Shown here one piece after another: positions 11,901 to 22,428 of a DNA stretch of 64,000 nt. How positions within the stretch are numbered: the stretch's first letter is position 1; each line of letters begins with the position of its first letter. The DNA is from Phragmites australis (Eukaryota; Streptophyta; Magnoliopsida; Poales; Poaceae), in contig NC_084944.1 of NCBI RefSeq assembly GCF_958298935.1, positions 19,375,679 through 19,439,678 of the forward strand, read 5' to 3'. Position numbers and translations under genes: made by a program. The notes beneath the pieces are model-generated. The model had not been told where the DNA came from. It made no database searches and saw nothing but the letters and a program-made list of their open reading frames with translations.

Positions 11901-12097
11901 AACTTATTTTTTGCACAATAAAAACCCTAATGCAGCTATTCCGGCATGAATGCAAACAATATAGCCTAGGTTAATTTCTAGCTTTTAGAAAATAATTTCT
12001 TTCTCCTAGGATTTTTGAGACAAAGACTAACAGCCTACTCTTAAGGAAAAGAATATTTATTACTATTTCAAAAAAGTTGAAAAACTAGGGTGTTACA
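8973..12097 (-). repeat. 3' LTR of element C (3,125 bp)
   Basis: Matches 17818-20942 with scattered substitutions and small compensating indels. On the minus strand it begins TGTAACACCC. It has a GC-rich stretch (about 11030-11780, with a G homopolymer near 11577) and an AT-rich remainder. Open frames inside it (9038-9392, 9640-10047, 11323-11884) occur in both LTR copies but show no domains and are treated as non-coding. Confidence 0.93.
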
Positions 12098-12112
12098 AAC
12101 CTACCCCCTTAG
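12098..12112 (-). other. Polypurine tract of element C
   Basis: On the minus strand CTAAGGGGGTAGGTT abuts the TGTAACACCC start of the 3' LTR. Its position and purine content fit the plus-strand primer. Confidence 0.75.
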
Positions 12113-12120
12113 AAGGAATC

Positions 12121-12831
12121 TCACCCTCGAGATTCGGAAGGACCGGAGAATAGATGCGGGAATTCTGTCTTCAGATATGATTCTCTTTCCCACGTTGCTT
12201 CTTCTTCAGAATGGTGTCTCCATTGTACCTTGCGCATATGGATCTTTCTGTTCCTGGTAACTTTCTCTGATGTATCTAAAGTCCTGACGGGATACTCCAT
12301 GTAGGTGACATCCTCTCCAACTTCTACTTCCTCTAGGGGCATCTTCTCTTCGGGAACTCGTAGATATTTCTTCAACTATGAGGCGTGAAAAACATCGTGA
12401 ACATCTGCCAATTGAGGCGATAGCTCCAATTGATATGCTACCTCCCCTCACTTTTCCAACACTTTAAAAGGTCCTATAAACCTGGGTGCAAGTTTTCCTT
12501 TTACTTTAAATCTGCGAAATCCTCTTATCGGCGAAACTCGTGGATACACGAAGTCACCTGCTTCGAAGGTCAATTCATGACGTCGGTGATCTGCATAACT
12601 CTTCTGCTACATTGAGCTGTTCTCAAATTTTCCTTGATCTGTTGTACTTGTCTTTCTACATCTCTAAGAATTTCTGGGCCAAACACTTGATTTTCACCGG
12701 TTTCATTTTAGTATAGCGTTGTTCTGCATTTTCTTCCATACAAGGCTTCAAACGGTGACATTTTCAAACTAGTCTGATAACTATTGTTGTAGGAGAACTC
12801 TGCATAGGGAAGATTTTTATCCCAACTAGTC
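12121..12831 (-). pseudogene. Integrase C-terminal region and chromodomain of element C
   Basis: An 84-residue frame (12375-12121) holds a chromodomain-like module: EYPVRTLDTSEKVTRNRKI, then VQWRHHSEEEATWERE and a terminal helix ending FPHLF. Chromodomains of this clade guide integration to heterochromatin by binding modified histone H3 tails. The Trp of VQW and the WERE motif are retained. The first aromatic-cage position looks degenerate (TYMEYPV), so methyl-lysine binding is uncertain. The stretch 12376-12831 contains the rest of the integrase C-terminal domain in broken frames. Confidence 0.8.
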
Positions 12832-13699
12832 TTATTTCTCAAGGCAAGCTCTTAACATATCTTCCAAAATTTGATTTACTCTCTCGGTTTGACCATCGGT
12901 CTGCGAGTGATATGCTGAACTGAAGTTTAATCGGGTGTCTAATGACTCATGTAGTTTTTGCCAAAACCTGTTGGTGAACTGGCTTCCTCTATCAGACACT
13001 ATCCTCTTGGGTATTCCATGCAGACACACAATTCTGGCAAATGTATAGTTCAGCAAGTCTAAGTCCTGTGTAGGTGGTCTTGACTGGGATGAAATGAGCA
13101 ACCTTTGTCAAACAATCCACTATCATCCAAATAGAATCATATCCAGATTGAGTTCGAGGCAATCCAACAATAAAATCCATATTGATTTCTTTCAATTTCC
13201 ACTCTGGTATTTTCAAGGGTTGAAGCAACCCTACGGGTCTCTGATATTTAGCTTTGACTCTTTGACATATATCACATATTGCTACATATTCTGCAATTTC
13301 TCTCTTCATTCCATACCACCAATATCGATCCTTCAGATCTTGATACATCTTGGTGCTCCTAGGGTGAATAGAATACGTAGATTCATGTGCTTCTCGAAGT
13401 ATAGTTTCCTTGATAGATTCGATATCCGGAACATAGATTCGTTTCCCAAACCATACCGTCCCATTCTCATCCTCGGTAAAACCTAGGGCTTTACCCTCCT
13501 TAATACGCTGCCTGATTTCCATAATCTTCTCATCCCCAAGTTGTCCTTTATGAATTTGTTGTTTCAAAGTCGAATCGACTTCCATCACCATGGCTTCTGC
13601 GCTGTTTACCAACCCTAGATTAAGTCTCTTAAAATCTTTGCTTAGCTCGGGGTGTCTGTCTTGTATGGACATTATTCGGAGATAATTCTTTCTACTCAA
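12832..13699 (-). pseudogene. Integrase core of element C
   Basis: Two overlapping frames (13699-12992 and 13101-12832) give the HHCC zinc domain (HESTYSIHPRSTKMY..., CDICQRVK) and the catalytic core: MDFIVGLPRTQSGYDSIW (first Asp), IVSDRGSQF (second Asp), and SQTDGQTERVN (Glu). A frameshift near 13010-13100 breaks the domain between the first and second Asp. The role is strand transfer of the element cDNA into host DNA. Confidence 0.85.
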
Positions 13700-15184
13700 A
13701 GCGTCGACAACTACATTTGCCTTTTTGGGATGATAGTTAACTCCTAAATCATAATCCTTGATAAGCTGTAACCATCTTCGCTGTCTGAGGTTGAGATCTG
13801 GCTAAGTAAAAATATACTTCAAACTCTTATGATCCGAATATATCTCGCACTTTTTTCCAATCAAATAGTGTCTCCATATCTTGAGTGTGTGTACTACAGC
13901 AGCTAACTCTAAATCGTGTGTTGGGTAGTTCTCCTCATGCTTCCTCAATTGTCTTTATGCATAGGCTACAACATGGCCTTCTTGCATAAGCACACATCCT
14001 AATCCTTGACGGGAGGCATCACAATAAATGGTGAACAGTTTCTGCGTATCTGGCATGACTAGTACTAGTGCAGATGTTAGTCTTTCCTTCAACTCTTCAA
14101 AACTTGCCTCGCAAGCAGGAGTCCATTTAAACATTTGTCCTTTCTCAAGTAATTTGGTGATGGGCTTCATAATCTTGGAGAATCCTTGTATGAACCGGCG
14201 GTAGTATCCTACCAATCCAAGAAAGCTACGGATCTCGGAGACATTCTGGGGAGACTTCCAATTCAAAACATCTTTCACCTTTCTTGGGTCGACTACTATT
14301 CCTTCGACAGAGATGATATGACCGAGAAAAGTGACTTGATCTAGCCAGAACTCACATTTGCTCAACTTAGCATACAACTGATTATCCCTAAGCTTTTGTA
14401 GAACCAATCCCAGATGTTTTGCATGTTCCTTTTTATCCCTTGAGAAAACTAGGATGACGTCAATAAAGACTACTACAAACTTATCCAAATACTCCATAAA
14501 CACTTTGTTCATCAGGTACATGAAGTAGAAAGGGGCGTTGGTCAATCCAAAAGACATAACCGTATACTCATATAATTCATAACTGGTGATGAAGGCGGTT
14601 TTAGGAATGTCCGAAACTCGAATCTTCAACTGATGATATCCTGAGCGAAGATCGATCTTGGAGAACACACATGCACCTATAAGCTGATCAAATAATTCAT
14701 CTATTCTGGGAAGAGGGTAATTATTCTTGATGGTCACCTCATTCAAAGCGCGATAATCTATACACATCCTTTGGGTGCCATCCTTCTTGGGCACGAAAAT
14801 CACTGGTGCACCCCATGGTGACGAACTAGGTCGGATATAACCCTTGTCTAACAACTCTTGCAATTGTTCCTTAAGTTCCGCTAGCTGATTAGCAACCATT
14901 ATATACGGCCTCTTAGATATAGGAGTTGTACCAGGTACTAGTTCTATAACAAACTTGATGTCACGGTCAGGTGGCATACCTGATAATTCTTCTGGAAAAA
15001 CATCCCGGTAATCACGAATAACTGGAATGATCTCCATTGGTGTTCCATCAGCTTGATTAACTGTTCCCCTAGCCATTGGTGAAGCTTTTGCAACGTATTC
15101 CACTTCTTTTCCTCCTTTCGCAGACAAACGAACGGCTCTTCTTGCACAGTCGATAATTTCATTGAAATTGGTTAACCAATCCAT
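13700..15184 (-). pseudogene. Reverse transcriptase and RNase H of element C, catalytic box mutated
   Basis: The 15184-13955 frame holds the protease-RT linker, [42 protein letters not shown], and at the catalytic box [12 protein letters not shown], where FIDD is expected. The second Asp is Val, which should abolish polymerisation. RNase H starts with [15 protein letters not shown] and goes on across a stop near 13957 in the stretch 13956-13700 (motifs for HDLEL and SDHKSL are readable). The polyprotein order is standard gypsy. Confidence 0.88.
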
Positions 15185-15199
15185 TCCTAGTCTATTCCT

Positions 15200-16621
15200 T
15201 CAGATTCCAAAACGATAAGGTTTGCCGGAAAATCTACCCCCCCTTATCTTAATACTAAGGTTTGGGCAGACATGCCTTTCTTTCATTTCTCCACCCGGAG
15301 AGCTAACAATCATTCTATTCTTCATAAGAGATATAGATAGATTATGGCTTGCCACATACTTGGTTGATATAAAAGAATGCGATGCTCCAGAATCAAATAA
15401 TACGGTAGCAGGGTTGGAGCTGATAAGAAACATACCGATCACAACATCTGAGGCATCTTGAGCTTCGTCAACTGCAACATGATTCACACGGCCTCTAGCC
15501 ACATTCTGCTTTGGTTGATTCTGGGGCTGATTCCCATTGCGGTTCTGATGGTTTGCGCCTTGGGTGGGTAGATGATTCGGATGCTTAAGAGGGCATTGGT
15601 AAGCAAAATGTCCCTCTACTCCACAACTGAAACAAGGTTTTCCTTTTGGTGGAGGCTTGAGGGTTGTTGCCAATGTTGTTGTTCCTTTGAGGGATCTGAC
15701 TTGAATTGCGGGGAGGTTGAAAGTTAGAGCGTTGGTTCTGTCCTGCATTCCTGGATGAGCTCTGATTTGTAGACTAGGCCTTGGGTTGATTGTACTGCTG
15801 TATAGAATGATTCATATGTCTAGACTAACAGGTGTCATAACAGGGCCTAGCATTGCTGCCTGACTGACCTGGGCGGTCCATCTTGCGCTTGCGCTCAATA
15901 TTGTTTCTCTTGTGCTCCAGGATAAGAGCACGATCTACAAGGGCCTGGAAGTTCTTGAAATCACGAGAAGACAGAGAATACTGTAGTCCATCATTTAGCC
16001 CTTCCAAGAAACAGTCTTACTTTTTCTCATCGGTATCTACATCTTCTGGTGCATACTGGGACAACTGGGTGAACCTAGTGACGTACTCACTCACAGTCAT
16101 TCCTCCTTGCTTCAGTGATAGGAATTCCTTTCTCTTAATCTTGATAGCTCCTTGGGGTACATGATGAGCTCGGAAAACGTTCTTAAACTCCTGCCAGTTG
16201 ATGCTGTTAGGTTCTTCATGAGCAGTGACTAGGCATCCCACCAGTCTGCAGCAGGTCCCATCAGCTGGTGTGATGCGAACAAAACCTTTTCCCTGGTGTT
16301 GCACTAAGCGACTGAGAGTTTCTTTTCGATGACCTTGAGCCAATCATCAGCGTCCATAGGTTCAACAGCATAAGAAAAGGTAGGTGGCTTAGTCCTTTGA
16401 AATTCTACGAGCTTGTCACAGGATTGCTGTGGTGGTGCAGGGGCAGCGACGAGGGGATTCTGCTGCATTTGGGTCATGGTCCAAGCTACTCCTTGTAGAA
16501 TCTGAGTTTGCACTGCCAAAAGCTGCTCGAGGGATGGCTGTGACGGTGGGGAGGGATTATCATTGTCTTGCCCATCAGAAGCATTACCATTAGCGTTGGT
16601 ACAGTTCCTTAGGTTCACCAT
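15200..16621 (-). pseudogene. Gag and protease of element C, frameshifted
   Basis: Four frames (16621-16304, 16343-16017, 16007-15825, 15748-15200) together give a chromovirus gag: a Gln/Pro-rich N-terminus, the capsid motif DADDWL, ITPADGT, FRAHHVP, then a CCHC knuckle CFSCGVEGHFAYQC (about 15625-15585) and the retropepsin motif VLFDSGASHSFIS (about 15400-15365). The three breaks are small indels or stops. Role: capsid, RNA packaging and polyprotein cleavage. Confidence 0.85.
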
Positions 16622-16889
16622 CTGAGATAGGGGCAGGTAGATGAGGAAACAAGGAATTTATGAAGAACAACAGAAGGAAAACAGAGGTAGACTCCCAAAC
16701 TAACTAATATATTATATTATAAGGATGCATTCGTGAAGAAGATCTTCACAAAACATCACTCACTCAAACAAAGATCCAAATCATTACATAACACACCACC
16801 AGATCAACTTACTCACTAACACAAGATTCTAACAACTCATAACAACTATAGGACAACCTCCTAAATGAACTCCTAACTCTGCCAAAACC

Positions 16890-17636
16890 TCAGGGTGCTG
16901 GAGCTGGACGACGAGGAGCCTGAAGACAGTGCAGGGAACAAGGAGTCTCTTCCTCAAATCCAGAGTCAGATGAAGAAGATTCCCAGCAGTCCGGGTGGTG
17001 ACGCTTCTTATTGCGTAGCTCACTCTGCGCTTGAGCTAGCTTGCCTCTGACGTACTGCAGCTCCTCGGTGGTCCGATCCAACTCCTGACTCAAATCCAAA
17101 GCCAGGGCGGTTTGCTCTCCAAGCGTGGTAGTACCTTCTGCGATGACGGGTGTAGCGGAGATGTCAGTGAAGCCACTGATGCGCTGAGGGTAATAGCTGT
17201 ATTGCGTGAAGATCAGGTCATCGCTGTGGCGGTGGCAGAGGACCAGTAGGGCTTGGCGTGCAACGTCACAAATTCTAGCCTCAAAGGTAGCTCTTGGTGA
17301 GATGGCGTAATGGATGCTCGTCACCTTGTAGGCTCCACGCTCTGGTAGCGAACCGAAGATCACCACTTCGACTTTCCACTCAGGAGGGGCATCGGCGTAC
17401 TCAGTCTTCACTCCTGCATATTCTGGTGCCTTCTCGGATCCCAGATTATGAAGTATCTCCCAAAGCTTGGCGGGGATCCATTCGGCGTGGTGTCCGTCGA
17501 AGTGGTAGACACGATTCCATCGCTGAACTCGGGGTGGCTGCTGTCTTGCAAAGGCCATGGCATGAGTCGGGGTCAAAGGTCGAGCAGGAAGGCGGCCGTT
17601 AGTACTCTTGCATGCAGTCTTACGTGTCCGGGCCAT
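16890..17636 (-). CDS. Extra ORF upstream of gag in element C, with a histone-H3-tail-like N-terminus
   Basis: Intact 248-residue frame, the only unbroken gene of this element. It starts at the first ATG after the primer-binding site, about 165 nt downstream of it, and ends ~270 nt before gag. Residues 1-20 read MARTRKTACKSTNGRLPARP. Counting from the Ala after Met, A1, R2, T3, T6, A7, K9, S10, T11, G13, P16 and L20 match plant histone H3, and K4, K14 and K18 are Arg. Residues ~35-165 look globular (FDGHHAEWIP, EWKVEVVIFG, ATFEARICDVARQAL). A predicted coiled coil covers ~174-210 (LSQELDRTTEELQYVRGKLAQ), then a Ser/Asp/Glu-rich and Pro-rich tail. I know no function. Extra pre-gag ORFs occur in some plant gypsy elements; action on chromatin is inference. 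Confidence 0.75.
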   Translation of the reverse strand: MARTRKTACKSTNGRLPARPLTPTHAMAFARQQPPRVQRWNRVYHFDGHHAEWIPAKLWEILHNLGSEKAPEYAGVKTEYADAPPEWKVEVVIFGSLPERGAYKVTSIHYAISPRATFEARICDVARQALLVLCHRHSDDLIFTQYSYYPQRISGFTDISATPVIAEGTTTLGEQTALALDLSQELDRTTEELQYVRGKLAQAQSELRNKKRHHPDCWESSSSDSGFEEETPCSLHCLQAPRRPAPAP

Positions 17637-17800
17637 CTACAACATTTTAAAAATAAGGAGAGACAGCAGCAAGGTTTAAATAGAATTAGCAAGGAAAGTA
17701 CGGAAAAGACAGAGCAGAGTTTTCAAAATTAGTTTTCTTTATCAAAATAGTCCTTAGAAACTCATCCATTCTAGCTAGGCTTGCGGCCTACGGTGAACAC

Positions 17801-17813
17801 GGCTCTGATACCA
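17801..17813 (-). other. Primer-binding site of element C
   Basis: On the minus strand TGGTATCAGAGCC, a full 13-base match to the sequence complementary to plant initiator Met-tRNA. It lies four bases inside the 5' LTR end and fixes the element orientation. Confidence 0.9.
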
Positions 17814-17817
17814 CCTC

Positions 17818-20800
17818 TGTCACATCCGGTTTTAGAAAGGGACCAAACCAGATGTAAATCACATGTACACCAGGATCAAGTTTCATACATGCAGCGACTT
17901 CATCAGTGTATCACACGCAGTGTCATTATTACAACGTTTAACTAGAATAAATAAAGAAAGACCATAAAGTCTTAAACAAAAGCACACAACTAAACTCCAC
18001 GAAACTCCAACTTCCACAGGCAATTGTCCGGGGGAAAATGCCAGCCTAGCAGTCTTCATCTTCATCAACGAAGAAGTCTGGATCTCCTTCAATGTCGGAG
18101 CAGCGCTTGGAGGACATTTGGATAAAAACAACAAGTATGAGTACAACTTGTACTCCGCAAGTGTGGGAAGATAAAATACCATGCAAGCTTAAACAAAGGA
18201 ACAAGCTGTAACAATTACAATTTTGCATAAAAGCCAACTATACTAATGAAGTATTATGAAAGCATCCTACTTGTCTAGGTGAATCATCAGCAGACCTTCA
18301 ACTCCTAGAAACATCTCCACATGTTTCCCAACCACCTAAATCCCACATCAGGCTCCCAAGAGACCAAACCAACCCAAACCCATCCAACTAATCATGTGAG
18401 GATCCAAGTCTCTCATATCCGTGAGCACGGCTGATATATCAGATTTTACACTCTGCAGAGGTTGTCCAGCTTTCTCCACAAGTCGTGATTTTCCTTGTTG
18501 CTATGTCCGCGAAACACTTAACACATGCTAGTGGTGTGTCGCCCAGAAAGTCACTACAAAGCCGCTACAAAGTTTCATCAAGTATGTGCATGCTCGCTAG
18601 GTTTCACCGCCGTCAAAGTGGCATTCACACCACCCAGAAGCCCCCTTTTGGGCCTTGTAGCTCCGAAAAGTTTTCACCCTTCCCTTCCACTACAAATCTC
18701 ATATCGCTAACCAAGTGGTTCTAGCCTTTGCCGTCCCCACACAACCACCCTACCATTTGGCACGTACAAGACTGGAATCCACTAATTAATAGGTTAGGTC
18801 TGTCCCATACCAGGTCTCGTGTTTGGTACGATATTTCTTGGGTGGTCGCTCCAGGAACCGGTCCTTACTTAGGTTACTTGAGCAAATACTAATCCAACAT
18901 CATAACTTCATCATCAGCGACACAACTTTGCTCAAGGCTTAAGGTTCCATGTTGCTATACCATCATTAATATTCCCAACTCATAGTTGCATTAATTCATT
19001 AATCATGTCTAACCATTAATTCCTTCCATCCCCTTGTGCAAAGCTAAGCATGACTACCCATCATATCCACTTCTAACAACTTGGTGACAAGGAATTATAT
19101 GAAACAGGATACTATAAGTACATAGGATTCAGAATTAACAGCATGCATGTTTGAAATAAAGAACGCATTTTAAACAAAACTAGGATCAAAATGTTCAAGG
19201 ACACTTGCCTTTCCCAACTTGTTGCTCAGACTCTTCAAAAACTTGGTCCTAGAGATTCTCGAACTGCTCCTTGTCTGCTCTCGAAACACATCGTAAAAAC
19301 ATACAACAAAACCAAGTAAGAATAGTATACCAAACAATAGCTAACGTCTATAAAAAAAAGGTACTACAAGTAGTACACGTCGCTACGAACACATGAGCGC
19401 GAAAACCATCTAAATCGGAGCTAAAACGAGAAAGTTATGCTATAAACATGATTAGAGTTAAATCTGAAAATAAAAGGGCTTAGTTTAAATAAAAATAGAG
19501 AGGTTAGGGTCCTTTTTGCAAAAATTGAGGGACCTATTTGTAATTATGATAAAACTTAGGGGCTAAACTGCATAAATACCGGGGCTTTTATTAAATACAG
19601 GAAAGTCCAGGGGTGTATTTGCAAAATTACCATTATTCCCAAATTAAAACAAATAGAAATTATGACTGGAAAAGGCGTGCTGACGTGGCATTGCCACGCG
19701 GGCTGATTCGCTGAGGTGGCCAGCTTATGTAAGCGATGATGTGGCTTGTCTTGCCGACTGGGATTAAGTGGCCACGTGGCATTATGTGATTGGGCGCTGA
19801 AAGGGTATGCAAAGCTTCTAATTGTGGCTATCCAAAATAGATCTAACGGTCAAGGGCAAGGGAGGCTTATTCGGCCGGCTCTAGAGAGGAAGGCGGCGAC
19901 GAATAGCTCGGGTGCGGCGGCGTTGTCGCCGGAGAGGTGGCGGACCTCGTCGCCAGGCACGGGGGTTGATAGCGAGCGGTAGCGGAGGAAGAAGGGGACA
20001 TGGGGAGTCTATTTTAGCGCTTACCCCGGGCGGTGGGGCTCCGAAAGGCAATCGGCGGCAGGGTAGACGGCGGCGACCTCGGGTGAGCTACGGGGAGGGA
20101 GCTCCAGTGGCCAAAACGCGTCGGCGAAGACACCAGCGGGCGCGGTAGGCGGTGGAGATGCTCAAGGGCGGCTCGGCTACGGCAATCGGGCAACGGATTC
20201 CACCGGGGCGAAGCTTGGCCCAGCAGCTATGGCGACAGCGGAGGAGCACGAGATTGCGCTGATTTTAGATGGGAAACCGAGGGGTACTCGGGTGCTTATA
20301 TAGGCGGGCACGCGGCTGCGGATAACCTCGAGTTGGTTGGGATTCGGACTCGGGGAGGGAAGTGCGTGGCGCACGGTGCTGCTCGAGTCCGGTTCAGTTG
20401 CGGGAGGAAGAAGGAGGCGGGGGGGGGGGGGCGCTAGCGCACGGGCAGAGGAGGATTTTGGCCTGGGCACCAACGGACGAAGGGCAGCAGCGCTGCTGGG
20501 CCATGGCCTTCGGCAGGCCCAGGCAGGAAGGTGGGAAGGAGACGGGCTGGAGCTCGGCCCAGGAAGGAGGGAGGGCAGATCAACTCAGCATAAGAGGGAG
20601 AATTGGTTGGGCTGCCAAGGGAAAAAGAAAGGGAGAAAAAGGAGAAAAGAAAAAGAGGAGCCCAAGGAAGAAAAGGGTTTTTCTTTTTAGGAAAATTTTT
20701 GCAAACTTTTCCAATAACTTAAATGGCGCACCTCGAGGTTTTCAAAACTTATTTTTCGCACAATAAAAACCCTAGTGCAGCTATTCCGGCATGAATGCAA

Positions 20801-20942
20801 ACAATATAGCCTAGGTTAATTTCTAGCTTTTAGAAAATAATTTCTTTCTCCTAGGATTTTTGAGACAAAGACTAACACCCTACTCTTAAGGAAAAGAATA
20901 TTTATTACTATTTCCAAAAAGTTGAAAAACTAGGGTGTTACA
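17818..20942 (-). repeat. 5' LTR of element C (3,125 bp)
   Basis: Partner of 8973-12097, same length. It contains the same GC-rich block (about 19870-20660, G homopolymer near 20421) and the same non-coding open frames. As the 5' LTR it should hold the element promoter, read leftward; a convincing TATA position could not be chosen. Confidence 0.93.
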
Positions 20943-20947
20943 GTAGG
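20943..20947. repeat. Target-site duplication of element C, right (GTAGG)
   Basis: Identical to 8968-8972. Confidence 0.9.
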
Positions 20948-21249
20948 TCGCTTGTGTTTCTCTCTTTCTTATGATCAACCTACATGGTTTATTAATTGTA
21001 GGTTTCTTACATAGCACTAATTTTACAATTGGTTTTCATTATGTGCCATAAGTTCAATCTATAGGGTACCCTCCCTATTGTTATCAATTACAAATGCATA
21101 TTTCTCACATGTATTCAACTCTTGTATGCACACATTTAGGAGGAGTATATCTTATAAGTTGTAATTTCGAGACTAATATGTGTTTTAAGCATTGTATACC
21201 TCCAGAGACTTATATTGTTTGATGGTACACGCAGGTGATTAGGTGGATT
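20948..21249 (+). other. Element H 3' region between insertions C and D
   Basis: AT-rich non-coding sequence. It includes a purine run after 'cacacattt' (21126-21142) like the auxiliary polypurine tracts of Sirevirus G (58962-58982). No gene is seen. Confidence 0.45.
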
Positions 21250-21424
21250 TACAATACATCCACCGCCACCATCTCCTTGGCAATCTTCATTAGCTACTGC
21301 ACAAAAGCAGGCAAGGAATAGAGCTCTATTGCCATCTGGACCAAGAAAGTTGGGTGAAACTAATGATATTATGAGTGCACTTAGTCCAGTTCAAGCTGCT
21401 GCAATGGCAGCTAAAATGAGAATG
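21250..21424 (+). pseudogene. Exon-like fragment resembling the C-terminal region of a plant WLM-domain protein
   Basis: An AG acceptor-like site near 21242 precedes an open stretch with the sense PPPPSPWQSS, then RNRALLPSGPRKLG, then IMSALSPVQAAAMAA. These phrases recall the low-complexity region of plant WLM (Wss1-like) metalloprotease-related proteins. The stretch stops abruptly where the CACTA end begins (21425), and nothing after 29276 clearly continues it. It may be a captured host exon in element H or a gene piece interrupted by the transposon. Family recognition is from memory and tentative. Confidence 0.35.
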
Positions 21425-21690
21425 CACTACTACAAAACCAGACTTATATGCCGGCCCATCACAGCTGGTTCCTAATGGGCCGACAGTGATGTAGCATCAC
21501 TACCGGTTCGTAAGCCGCGCGGAAAGAATCAGCCATCATGGCTTATGAACCGGCAGTGATAAGTGTCATCACTGCCGGTCAATGGATTGAGCCGGTTGTG
21601 ATGCTCTGCTCTCTCATCACTCCGGCTTAATCCACCAACCGGCAGTGATATCATAACATCACTGCCAGCTGGTTAAATGAGCCGACAGTG
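21425..21690 (+). repeat. Left terminal inverted repeat and subterminal repeat array of D
   Basis: CACTACTACAAAACCAG at the end, followed by several direct and inverted copies of 10-12-bp units such as CACTGCCGGT and GGCAGTGAT. Family knowledge: the second-gene product binds such arrays before excision. Confidence 0.85.
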
Positions 21691-22428
21691 ATGCCCCCCT
21701 TCCCCACCTTCTCCAAGCTCGAGCTAACAGACAGTTCGATCAGAACTTTTTCCCCCCTCACGAACTCTCACATGGCAGCACCCACTTCATTCCTTCTCCC
21801 CTTTTGATTCCCCCACCACTCAAGCTCATTTTTGGTTAAGAAGGTCTAGATGAGCTCTCTCTAGCTATCCAAACAAAATCCCTTCTTTCCTCTCAATTTG
21901 CTCATTTGCCTTTTCTTCATTTTTGGGCAAGTGAACCCTGGAATTTTTCCAAACAACAAGCAAGGTTGTAGGAGCCTCTTGAGCTCAAGTAAGTTGAAAT
22001 CCCCAAGTTAAATCCTATATTTAGCATTTTAACTTAAAATTTTACCTTAAAAACCAAAGTTGATCTTATCCCTTATTTTGATTTTTAATGAATTAGAAAA
22101 TTTTGCCATGATATTTAGGTATGTAGCAAGATCCAATTGTATTTTTGATATTTTATTTAATTAGCAAGCTCCAATATAAAAAATTTATGTATGAGCGTAT
22201 TTATTTTTCATGTTCCCTTAATGAGTCATAAATAAGGGATTGAATAATAAAGAAAAATTCTAGAGATACCACCAACAAATACTCATCGGAAGTGGACGCG
22301 AAAGCATGCAAAAGGCGGCTCCTCCAACCCAGGCCAATTGCCGGTAGGAGATGATGAGGTAATTTATTTGTTGGTGATCGCAAAATCTTCTAGATGTTAT
22401 GAATTTGGATTTACAATAATGATATAAT
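21691..22428 (+). other. Leader region of the D transposase gene
   Basis: AT-rich 740 bp between the subterminal repeats and the first transposase-like codons. It probably holds the 5' untranslated exon and intron of the first gene. No domain is seen on either strand; the small minus-strand frame at 22201-22383 is unsupported. Confidence 0.4.

Larger units (their letters stand above)
8973..20942 (-). mobile_element. Ty3/gypsy chromovirus C (Tekay/Del type), 11,970 bp, minus strand, defective
   Basis: Ends are defined by two 3,125-bp LTRs that read TGTAACACCCTAG...ATGTGACA on the minus strand, with an identical 5-bp duplication GTAGG on each side (8968-8972 and 20943-20947). Minus-strand order: 5' LTR (17818-20942), Met-tRNA primer site, an extra ORF, gag, protease, reverse transcriptase, RNase H, integrase, chromodomain, polypurine tract, 3' LTR. 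Very long LTRs and a C-terminal chromodomain are typical of the Tekay/Del clade. Stops, frameshifts and a mutated YxDD box make it non-autonomous. Confidence 0.92.
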
